This document shows, piece by piece, positions 58,038-64,000 of a DNA stretch of 64,000 nucleotides. Origin of the DNA: an uncultured Olsenella sp. (GTDB taxonomy: Bacteria; Actinomycetota; Coriobacteriia; Coriobacteriales; Atopobiaceae); contig CAKUIF010000011.1 of NCBI GenBank assembly GCA_934660915.1, positions 7,068 through 71,067 of the forward strand, read 5' to 3'. The position numbers and the translations under genes are program-made. The notes under the pieces are model-generated. The model had not been told where the DNA came from. It made no database searches and was given only the letters and a program-made list of their open reading frames with translations. Each line of letters begins with the position of its first letter. Position 1 is the stretch's first letter.

Positions 58038-58637
58038 ATGGGCAAGAAGAACGTTCGTCTCACCTTCACCGAGGAGGTTCTCGGAACCTCGCCGAACAAC
58101 CCCGACATTTACCGCGAGTACATCGCGAGCAAGTCCCCGGACGCCAAGACGATTGAGGACGAGGTTGCCTCTGTAGGCGTTGACGAGGTGCACGAGAAGG
58201 GCATCACCGTGTTCCCGCGCCTTGATGACGGCACCCCCTACATCTACGACTACCAGATCAAGGGCTTCTTCAAGGATTCCTGCGGCGCTCTTTGGCGCGT
58301 CAAGGCCACCAAGTCAAGCAAGCTCAAGGCCTATAAGAAGGTCATCGACGGTAACGTCTTCATCGAGCAGCGCAAGATTCCGTACCAGATCCCTGCGGGC
58401 GTCGAGTCCCCGCACTGCATCAGGCCGCTTAGGGCGCAGACCCCGCAGGGCGAGCGCGTGGCCCTCGCCGAGTCCGAGACCATCCCGGCGGGCAGCTCCA
58501 TTGAGTTCACCATCATGACGTTCGACGATGGGCTTTGGCCGACCATCACCGAATGGCTGCAGTACGGCAGGTATCGCGGCATCGGCCAGTGGCGCAACTC
58601 CGGCAAGGGCCGCTTCGAGTACGAGTTCTTGGACTAG
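58038..58637 (+). CDS. Conserved phage protein with a RAMP-like glycine-rich end
   Basis: A 199-residue protein with no signal or helix for a membrane. It starts NVRLTFTEEVLGTSP, has DYQIKGFFKDSCGALWR and RPLRAQTPQGERVALA, and ends YRGIGQWRNSGKGRFEYEF. I have the impression that similar proteins sit beside ssb in other gut phages. The beta-strand start and the Gly-rich C-terminal loop resemble RAMP/Cas7-like RNA-binding folds, but this is weak. GAAAGGAC precedes the ATG. Confidence 0.6.
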   Translation: MGKKNVRLTFTEEVLGTSPNNPDIYREYIASKSPDAKTIEDEVASVGVDEVHEKGITVFPRLDDGTPYIYDYQIKGFFKDSCGALWRVKATKSSKLKAYKKVIDGNVFIEQRKIPYQIPAGVESPHCIRPLRAQTPQGERVALAESETIPAGSSIEFTIMTFDDGLWPTITEWLQYGRYRGIGQWRNSGKGRFEYEFLD

Positions 58638-59425
58638 CTACAAGCGACGGCACCGCAGGGCGCAGGTCTGCAATGGCATAGCGGAATTGAGCGGCGCTAT
58701 GGCACGGCAACTTTGGGCCGGGCAGCGGAGCAGCATAGCAGTACGGTGCAAGGCGAAGGCGTAGCCCCGACCTGCACGGCGCGGCGGCGGACCTGCTAGG
58801 AAACGACACGCTTTGGAATGGCATTGACGTGCGCTGCGATGGAATGGCAAAGCATGGCAACGGCGCGGCATGTACTCGCCAAGCATAGCAACGGAACGGC
58901 GGAGATGTGCGGGGGCGGCTGAGTTACGCACAGAAAAGGCCAGCTAAGGCAAAGCTTGGCATGACACTGCCAGGGCATAGCACGTCTTTTCTCAGCAACG
59001 GCAAAGCAAGCCTATGCCTGTCGGGGCGTTGCCCAGCGACGGCAAAGCCATCCCTGGAACCGCAACTGAATTGCATAGCTGAGACGAGCAGCGGAACGGC
59101 ATATAACCGAACAGCCATGGCGCAGCGTGGACTGGCACAGTCACGACATGCGACGGAATTGCAAAGCTCAGCACAGCATAGGCAAAGCAAGTCAAACCCC
59201 AGCTAAGGCATCGCAGTTCTCTGCGCGGGCAGGCAACGGCAGGGCAGGGGGAAGCGTTCACAAGCAACGGCATCGCAAAGAAAGTCCAGCTCAGACAACC
59301 GAAAGAACAGCAACGACACAGCAACGCAAAGAAACCCGCATCGGCAGGGCTAATTGCTGCTAGGGAGGAGCGGACCCCGGCGAGGAATGCCCAGCAAACG
59401 GCAACCACTACTGAAAGGAGTACGA
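58638..59425. repeat. Long noncoding stretch with a 5-bp quasi-period (GCNNN)
   Basis: About 790 bp without a gene. Words such as GGCAAAGC, GGCATAGC, AGCAACGGC recur, with GC often returning every five bases (for example AAGGC AAAGC TTGGC and GCAAA GCAAG). The repeats are degenerate, not exact. No reading frame of phage style is seen on either strand. It follows the recombination genes and precedes a run of small zinc-ribbon genes. Confidence 0.8.
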
Positions 59426-59971
59426 ATGAAAGGTATCAAGCGTTTCAGGCAGGCGATCAAGAACCAGCAGGACTTTGGTAACGGCGAGTTCCGCCTTACC
59501 TACCACGACGCGAAGGAGATCGCCGCCGAGATTGAGGAGGAGCTTTCGCGCCTCTCGTGGGCGCAGGGCGTCCCCGCGCCCGTGGACGCGGGCGGCGAGG
59601 TCGTGCCACTCACGACGAAGGTGATGTACGACGATGACGGGGGTGAGATGACCATCAAGTCGTTCACGTTCTACGTTGGTGGCGGCTTCTGGAGAACCGA
59701 CCCTGAGTGTCCGTCGGTCTATGCCATCGACCGCGTGGACCTCCTCCACCTTCACCGCCCCGACAGCTGGAAGCGGCTTGAGGAGGACGTTGAGCAGTTT
59801 GAGAACGGCGGAACATCCTGCTCCTACTTTAACGGTGGGGCGCCGAGCTGTAAGGGGTGCAAGTCCCCCTGTCACATCGGCGGCAATTGCCGGGATGCTG
59901 TTGCCGGCGACATTTTCCGTCGTGCCAAAGCCCTCGCGGAGCGCGACGCAAAGGAGGACGGACGTGGTTGA
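59426..59971 (+). CDS. Phage protein with a Cys-rich C-terminus
   Basis: A 181-residue protein. N-terminal FRQAIKNQQDFGNGEFRLTY, a central beta-rich part (TIKSFTFYVGGGFWRTDPE) and a Cys cluster SCKGCKSPC near the end. GAAAGGAGT precedes the ATG at 59426, which also marks the end of the repeat stretch. Function not recognised. Confidence 0.7.
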   Translation: MKGIKRFRQAIKNQQDFGNGEFRLTYHDAKEIAAEIEEELSRLSWAQGVPAPVDAGGEVVPLTTKVMYDDDGGEMTIKSFTFYVGGGFWRTDPECPSVYAIDRVDLLHLHRPDSWKRLEEDVEQFENGGTSCSYFNGGAPSCKGCKSPCHIGGNCRDAVAGDIFRRAKALAERDAKEDGRG

Positions 59972-59974
59972 CGA

Positions 59975-60325
59975 ATGAGCGAAATGTACACGTGCGATTT
60001 GTGCGGCAAGCCGACGCCGAACTTCACGCCATGGACGTGCGGACCCATCGCGGGGAAGCTCGGGCGTTCGTGGTGCGACGATTGCGAGGAGCTATTCAAG
60101 CGAGAGCATGCATGGGAGAACGAGCAGTGGCGCAAGGACGAGATCACGTGCCCATGGTGCGGCTACGAGGACGAGGACAGCTGGGAGTTCGAGGGAGAAT
60201 ACGATGACGAGTACGAATGCCCGCATTGCGGCAAACCGTTCGTCCTCGAGCGAATCGTCGACATCACGTACACGAGCAAGCGTCGCATCGAGGACATGCC
60301 GGAAGGGTGGCGGTCGAATGATTAG
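59975..60325 (+). CDS. Zinc-ribbon phage protein
   Basis: A 116-residue protein with three C-x2-C pairs (CDLCGKP, CPWCGYE, CPHCGKP) and a CDDC motif, an acidic middle, and no other domain. Likely a zinc-stabilised regulator; unknown. Confidence 0.7.
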   Translation: MSEMYTCDLCGKPTPNFTPWTCGPIAGKLGRSWCDDCEELFKREHAWENEQWRKDEITCPWCGYEDEDSWEFEGEYDDEYECPHCGKPFVLERIVDITYTSKRRIEDMPEGWRSND

Positions 60326-60512
60326 CGATTCCGAGCGCCGCGAGGTGGCGGCGGAGCTGCGGAAGCTCGCGGACGCCGGATGCATCCGCTACGCAGAGGA
60401 GTTCTACGAGGAGCTCCGGGAGATCGTCGCCATTGACTTTGACGGGAGCTTTGAGGGCGTGGCCAACTCGCTCGCCGACCTCATAGACCCGAAAGGGGGA
60501 GACGATGATTAG
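60318..60512 (+). CDS. Small phage protein, MISD-RREVA family, no zinc ribbon
   Basis: A 64-residue protein starting MISDSERREVAAELR and ending SLADLIDPKG. It shares its start and the LADLID word with the next gene but lacks the zinc ribbon. Family occurs in many Actinobacterial gut phages; function unknown. Overlaps the previous gene by eight bases. Confidence 0.65.
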   Translation: MISDSERREVAAELRKLADAGCIRYAEEFYEELREIVAIDFDGSFEGVANSLADLIDPKGGDDD

Positions 60513-60816
60513 CGACAAGTGGCGCCGGGAGGTGGCGCGAAGGCTGCGCAGCATGAAGCCGGAGGAGACCACGGCCCCGTTCGGTAAGCCTGTTCTCATG
60601 CATATTTTCCGCAGCGTCTTCCCGAACCAGATGTTTCTCACCAACTGGATTTTGCGGCTCCCTTACCAGCTCGCCGACCTCATAGACAGACCAGTTACTC
60701 ACAACATTGCCGAACATCCAGGCTTCAAATGCAAGCTGTGCGGCGATGAATGGCCCCTCGACATAGGGTTTGATTATTGCCCCAGATGCGGCGCTGAGGT
60801 GGTGGAGGGTGACTAA
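60505..60816 (+). CDS. Phage protein, MISD-RREVA family with zinc ribbon
   Basis: A 103-residue protein. MISDKWRREVARRLR start, LADLID in the middle, C-terminal zinc ribbon CKLCGDEW..CPRCGAEVVEG. Tandem paralogue of the preceding gene. Confidence 0.65.
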   Translation: MISDKWRREVARRLRSMKPEETTAPFGKPVLMHIFRSVFPNQMFLTNWILRLPYQLADLIDRPVTHNIAEHPGFKCKLCGDEWPLDIGFDYCPRCGAEVVEGD

Positions 60817-61204
60817 CGTCGAGGTCGCGCGAGCCGCACATGCCATCCTCTGCCGCGAGTCCGAGGTCACCGACATGTACACGGGCGATTGCCGGGGCTG
60901 CGGCGAGTGCTGCTCGCGCTTCCTGCCGCTCAGCCCGTACGACCTGCGGCGCTTGGAGCCTTACGTTCGCGAGCACGGGGTCAAGCCGCATGAGCCGCGC
61001 GGAGAGGTCGACCTTATGTGCCCGTGGCTCACGGACGGCAAGGAGTGCGCCGTGTACGCCGCAAGGCCCGAGGTGTGCCGCGCCTACCGCTGCGACCTTC
61101 ACAAGCGCGGTGAGCTGCGCGGCTTCTTCGGCGCGGCGAGCGCCGATGTGACCGACACGAGGGTGCTTGCGGAGAGGTGGGGCGATGACGGGCAGAGAGC
61201 TTAG
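60809..61204 (+). CDS. YkgJ-family cysteine-cluster protein
   Basis: A 131-residue protein with the CRGCGECCSRF start and CAVYAARPEVCRAYRC, the CxxCxxCC and C-x-C pattern of zinc/iron-chelating YkgJ proteins. GTG 60809 overlaps the previous gene. Function of the family is unclear; possibly metal handling or modification. Confidence 0.85.
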   Translation: MTNVEVARAAHAILCRESEVTDMYTGDCRGCGECCSRFLPLSPYDLRRLEPYVREHGVKPHEPRGEVDLMCPWLTDGKECAVYAARPEVCRAYRCDLHKRGELRGFFGAASADVTDTRVLAERWGDDGQRA

Positions 61205-61427
61205 GTCAACCGTCAAACTCGCCGATGACGAGGGCATCGACCAAGCGACGCTCGACCGAATCAGGCGCGACGTCTGGGACTCCATGCGCGGGGGGTTGGA
61301 CGAGATGGTCCTGCGCGGCGAGCTTAGGCGACCGTACACGCCGGAGGAGCTGCTAGGAAGGAAGTGTGAGGATGCCATACGACAGTGCGGGTTACCGCGA
61401 TCACTGCGGCGACTGCCGCCATTTTAA
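61185..61427 (+). CDS. Hypothetical phage protein
   Basis: An 80-residue basic protein (MTGRELRSTVKLADDEGI, LRRPYTPEELLG). It overlaps the following gene by 56 bases, and its C-terminal 18 residues lie within that overlap, so the real end may matter. No family recognised. Confidence 0.5.
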   Translation: MTGRELRSTVKLADDEGIDQATLDRIRRDVWDSMRGGLDEMVLRGELRRPYTPEELLGRKCEDAIRQCGLPRSLRRLPPF

Positions 61428-61602
61428 GCTCGACGTTGAGCGCACCAAGCTTCGCCGCGAGGTCTTCGGGGAGCACGCGGCCCCGGCTCACTACTGCGGC
61501 AAGCTTCACATCTTCGTGAGCACGCTGGATTCGCCGAGCAACCCGTCGTGCAACGCGGCGGGGTGTTTCAGCTACGAGAAAGGGGGCCGCAATGGCCGTT
61601 AA
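61372..61602 (+). CDS. Small Cys-containing phage protein
   Basis: A 76-residue protein with CGDCRHF, YCGKLHIF and CNAAGCFSY, a likely zinc site. ATG 61372 has GGAAG at seven bases; GTG 61366 is too close to it. Confidence 0.65.
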   Translation: MPYDSAGYRDHCGDCRHFKLDVERTKLRREVFGEHAAPAHYCGKLHIFVSTLDSPSNPSCNAAGCFSYEKGGRNGR

Positions 61603-61879
61603 GTTAGGTACCGTACAGACCTTCGCCAAGGTCGAGCCGGACAAGGCGCAGGCGCTGAAGGTCTTGGAGGAAGCTGCCGAGGTCTTCGGCGAGTGGCAGC
61701 TGTGGGACGGGTTGGACCCAGACGATAAGGAAGACGGGTTCGAACCTGTTTGCCTAATGAACGAGTGCGCCGACGTGATACAAGCGACGTGCAATTTGTT
61801 GGCGGCATACGGGGTTACGGACTTCACGGCTCACATGGAGTTTTGCCGTAAGCGCAACGTGGAGCGGGGGCGGATGTGA
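61592..61879 (+). CDS. MazG-like nucleotide pyrophosphohydrolase
   Basis: A 95-residue all-helical protein. LEEAAEVFGEWQ and NECADVIQATCNLL give the ExxxE and ExxD acidic pairs of the MazG fold, which hydrolyses NTPs to NMPs. The overlap of 11 bases with the previous gene is typical of this operon. Confidence 0.78.
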   Translation: MAVKLGTVQTFAKVEPDKAQALKVLEEAAEVFGEWQLWDGLDPDDKEDGFEPVCLMNECADVIQATCNLLAAYGVTDFTAHMEFCRKRNVERGRM

Positions 61880-62052
61880 TCCAGTTCAAGCTTGGGGCGC
61901 CCCAAATCATCCTGATTGCAATCGACGCTGTGAACCTCGCAACCGTGGCCGTATACCACGGGGAGCCGAAGGAAGGGAACTACGACGTTTTTATCTCACT
62001 AATCGCGCTTGCTATCCAGCTCGCGCTACTCACATGGGGAGGTTTCTTCTAA
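61876..62052 (+). CDS. Small phage membrane protein
   Basis: A 58-residue protein starting at GTG inside the previous ATG-TGA. Two helices (IILIAIDAVNLATVAV and VFISLIALAIQLALLTW) and an ending WGGFF. Similar small proteins with a KLGAPQII start and WGGFF end seem widespread in phages. Function unknown. Confidence 0.65.
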   Translation: MIQFKLGAPQIILIAIDAVNLATVAVYHGEPKEGNYDVFISLIALAIQLALLTWGGFF

Positions 62053-62510
62053 TGAACGAATACAAAAAGGCCGTCGTGGCAAGGCTCAGGGAACTGGAAG
62101 ACGAGTTCAGGGCAAACGTCGCTTCATATTCGCGCGCCGAGATCGCAAGAAAAGTCTTCGACCAGCTGTTTTACGTGCTCGATGACGCCGGATTCGACAC
62201 TGAGTGCAGCTCCGGCAACATCATCGGCCGTCTCGCGGAGCTGATCGAGGACAACGGCAAGGCCGGAGAGATCTACAGCACAGAGGTTGTAGTCACCAAC
62301 ATGGCGGAAGCGGTTAGCAAGACGAATGCGGTGTTCCCGGACGAGCGCGTCGATGTCATTCCGGGACCCGATAGGACCTACGACTTGCACGACGAGGGTG
62401 ACCACGTGAGCCTTTTCATCACCACTCAACCCGACAGCATGCCCGTCGAGTTCCGCAAGAAGTACCGCCTGACTATCTCGGAGGTGGCAGATGGACCCGA
62501 CAACGATTAA
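62052..62510 (+). CDS. Hypothetical phage protein
   Basis: A 152-residue acidic protein with a helical N-terminus (YKKAVVARLRELEDEF) and a beta-rich rest (LHDEGDHVSLFITTQPDSMP). Starts where the previous gene stops (shared bases), so coupled. Not recognised. Confidence 0.6.
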   Translation: MNEYKKAVVARLRELEDEFRANVASYSRAEIARKVFDQLFYVLDDAGFDTECSSGNIIGRLAELIEDNGKAGEIYSTEVVVTNMAEAVSKTNAVFPDERVDVIPGPDRTYDLHDEGDHVSLFITTQPDSMPVEFRKKYRLTISEVADGPDND

Positions 62511-62700
62511 CTGCCTGATTCTAGCCGTCGCGTTGCTTGTGACGGCGCTCGTGCTGCTCAGGCTCGCGGGCGAGGTGGCTTGGCTCAAGCACGGCATGAA
62601 GCTCCACAGCGCGGCCATCCTCAGGCTGCTCGACGCCCGCATTAAGGAAGAGGAGAAGGCCGACAGCACCGACAACAAGACGAATCTAAAGGAGAACTGA
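62491..62700 (+). CDS. Small phage membrane protein
   Basis: A 69-residue protein with one helix (CLILAVALLVTALVLLRLAG) and a charged coil (RIKEEEKADSTDNKTNLKEN). Could tether a partner to the membrane. Unknown family. Confidence 0.6.
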   Translation: MDPTTINCLILAVALLVTALVLLRLAGEVAWLKHGMKLHSAAILRLLDARIKEEEKADSTDNKTNLKEN

Positions 62701-63125
62701 TGCTAAGCATGACAAACTCTGGCCGTCGTAAGGCTATTCCCGCAATCGCCGTTGTCGTCGCCCTCGCGGTTGCCGCGTCCGTCGTGCTCGCGGGGTGCAC
62801 GGAAAGCGCCCGCGTCAGCTACAACATCAAGCAGGACGCGGACAACTTCAACGTGGCGAGAAGGCTCACGGTCTTCAACATGCGCTCAGACAAGGTGCTC
62901 ATGCAGATGACCGGCTGCTTCGCGCTCCACAACGACAGCGACAACGAGCTTGAGGTCGTGTGCGAGTTGCCGGACGGCAGCTACCAAAAGCACCTCGTGT
63001 ACCTCAACGAGTGGACGATGTACACGGTCGAGCAACTGGACACCTCAGACGTCGACAGGTTCAACTACGAGCTTAACTTCCTCCCGCAGGAGCTGCCCGG
63101 CGTGAAGATCACGAGTAAGGACTAG
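62700..63125 (+). CDS. Phage beta-sandwich lipoprotein
   Basis: A 141-residue lipoprotein. A signal segment ends in the lipobox VLAGC; the mature beta-rich part has DNFNVARRLTVFNMRSDK and QKHLVYLNEWTMYTVEQL. It resembles a beta-sandwich lipoprotein family I recall from gut phages, suspected of exclusion or host-surface roles. Its start may be ATG 62700 or 62709. Confidence 0.7.
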   Translation: MLSMTNSGRRKAIPAIAVVVALAVAASVVLAGCTESARVSYNIKQDADNFNVARRLTVFNMRSDKVLMQMTGCFALHNDSDNELEVVCELPDGSYQKHLVYLNEWTMYTVEQLDTSDVDRFNYELNFLPQELPGVKITSKD

Positions 63126-63129
63126 GCCG

Positions 63130-63363
63130 ATGGAGAAGATCAACCCGCCGCGCTACGCCGGCGACGGCATATCCTGCGACCAGGCGATGTTCTCCATGCA
63201 GCGGGCGAGCTGCATCCACGACGTTGACCAGCTCTGGTGGTGGGCCTGCGCGTTCAAGTACATCTGGCGGTTCTGGGACAAGGGCCACGCCCGCGACCTC
63301 GACTGCGCCATCGACTGCATAGAGCGCCTTAAGGAGTGCAGGTATGGAACCGACAACGACTAG
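63130..63363 (+). CDS. DUF3310-like phage protein
   Basis: A 77-residue protein. KINPPRYAGDG, then CAFKYIWRFWDKGHARDLDCAIDCI, the DUF3310 (SaV-like) layout of INPxHY and KY-x-WR segments. Function unknown; common in phage replication regions. Confidence 0.8.
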   Translation: MEKINPPRYAGDGISCDQAMFSMQRASCIHDVDQLWWWACAFKYIWRFWDKGHARDLDCAIDCIERLKECRYGTDND

Positions 63364-63517
63364 CCCTAGCATCGAAGCCCTCGTCGAGGAAGCTAAGAGC
63401 TGGATCAACCTGGGCGAGGAGTACGTTTCGCTCAGCGTAAACCGTTTCGCGGCCCTCGCATACGGCGCGGCTGCGGACTACGACGAGCTGCGCGACGAGC
63501 TGGAAACCAAGCGCTAG
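63344..63517 (+). CDS. Small acidic phage protein
   Basis: A 57-residue helical protein (MEPTTTSPSIEALVEEA start, DELRDELETKR end). AAGGAGT precedes the ATG. Overlaps DUF3310 by 20 bases. Not recognised. Confidence 0.5.
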   Translation: MEPTTTSPSIEALVEEAKSWINLGEEYVSLSVNRFAALAYGAAADYDELRDELETKR

Positions 63518-63525
63518 GGGGAGTT

Positions 63526-63921
63526 ATGACGGATTGTCAAGACCTCGCGGACGAGCCGCTAAGGTGGTTCCCGCACGACGCGGACGCGGCAGGAGACCCG
63601 AAGTGCAGGCGGCTCATGCGCAAGACCGGGGCGGCGGGCTATGGCCGCTGGTGGCTGCTCTGCGAGGCCTTGGCTTCCGAGCCGGGGCACCACATCAGGG
63701 TCGAGACCACGACCGACCTAGAGAACCTCGCCGTCTTGCTCGACCTCGACTGCGCCGAGGAAGCAACGGAGTTCATCGAGGACCTTCTCACCATCGGGCT
63801 TCTCACAAGCAACGACGGCTTTGTGTCCTCGCCGCGCATGGACGCCAACGCGGAGCGCTCGGGCAAGACAAAGGAGCGGCGGCGGCATGCCGCGATCGCG
63901 CGTTGGTCCGGCCAAAAGTAG
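63526..63921 (+). CDS. Phage replication-protein N-terminal domain (DUF4373-like), possibly truncated
   Basis: A 131-residue protein. RWFPHDADAAGDPKCRRLM and GAAGYGRWWLLCEALASEPG match the winged-helix N-terminal domain of phage replication initiators. The usual second (helicase-loader) domain is missing: a TAG stops the frame just before an 11-bp tandem repeat. The full gene may continue in another frame beyond the window, or this is the true end. Confidence 0.75.
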   Translation: MTDCQDLADEPLRWFPHDADAAGDPKCRRLMRKTGAAGYGRWWLLCEALASEPGHHIRVETTTDLENLAVLLDLDCAEEATEFIEDLLTIGLLTSNDGFVSSPRMDANAERSGKTKERRRHAAIARWSGQK

Positions 63922-63923
63922 CT

Positions 63924-64000
63924 ATGCACGATGCATGCACGATGCATGCACGATGCATGCACGATGCATGCACGATGCATGCACGATGCATGCACGATGC
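63924..64000. repeat. 11-bp tandem repeat, at least seven copies
   Basis: ATGCACGATGC repeats exactly from 63924 to the last base of the window (seven units, continuing outside). It starts two bases after the TAG of the replication-protein gene. Read in one frame it would give an 11-residue repeat MHDACTMHARC. Confidence 0.95.

Larger units (their letters stand above)
49088..64000. mobile_element. Temperate prophage, integrase-proximal early region (continues beyond window)
   Basis: Starts with a tyrosine integrase and a repressor/Cro switch. A long plus-strand run follows with antirepressor, HNH, excisionase-like, YqaJ exonuclease, RecT, SSB, MazG-like, DUF3310 and a replication protein. 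Genes are short, overlap by 1-20 bases and are mostly unlike chromosomal genes. No terminase, portal or tail genes appear before the window ends, so late genes must be outside. Confidence 0.93.

Noticed and set aside
58660..59410. Short open frames on both strands in the 5-bp-period stretch
   Set aside because: Cys/Ala/Ser-rich translations without ribosome sites; the 5-bp pattern explains them.

Overview
The window is high-GC bacterial chromosome. A principal sigma factor with a long acidic N-terminus, a class-A RNase P RNA, Tat-type lipoproteins and a compact rimP-nusA-infB-rbfA-nrnA-truB-ribF-dnaG-rpoD run suggest a gut member of the Coriobacteriia, most like Collinsella. This assignment is inferred from gene content and style; no database search was possible.

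Layout: 1-9.5 kb holds an iron alcohol dehydrogenase fragment, a catabolic acetolactate synthase, a Coriobacteria-style nuclease-like protein, yigZ, a PTS IIA-Glc gene, rnpB, a GNAT enzyme, a GT2 glycosyltransferase, a cold-shock protein and the CCA enzyme. tRNA-Gln and two identical tRNA-Glu genes follow (9.8-10.1 kb). At 10.3-18 kb come a polar amino-acid ABC importer (ATPase, Tat lipoprotein, two permeases), a cytidylate-kinase-like protein, a one-chain serine dehydratase, a YaiI-family protein and a second iron alcohol dehydrogenase. At 18-24 kb an FtsX-type ABC exporter sits beside an OmpR-type regulator and a BceS-like sensor. CstA follows, with a structured leader, then two small cupins.

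A tight minus-strand operon (27.5-32.4 kb) encodes a circularly permuted ATP-grasp ligase, an alpha-E protein, a transglutaminase-fold protein and two AstE/AspA-like M14 proteins, one of which lacks zinc ligands. This is a plausible peptide-tagging and untagging system. A YgjP-like peptidase, a giant MacB-like ABC protein and a lipoprotein lead into the translation/transcription cluster (37.4-49.0 kb), which ends with rpoD.

From 49.09 kb to the end lies the integrase-proximal part of a temperate prophage: integrase, FxLYD lipoprotein, repressor/Cro switch, antirepressor, HNH, YqaJ exonuclease, RecT, SSB, many small zinc-ribbon and membrane proteins, and a replication-protein N-terminus. It also holds about 790 bp of noncoding DNA with a 5-bp quasi-period and an 11-bp tandem repeat that runs off the window.

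The most unusual feature of the host part is a set of intergenic dyad repeats at gene ends. Three of them, built from different words, have repeat spacings of about 30, 41, 51 and 61 bp, that is, whole helical turns.
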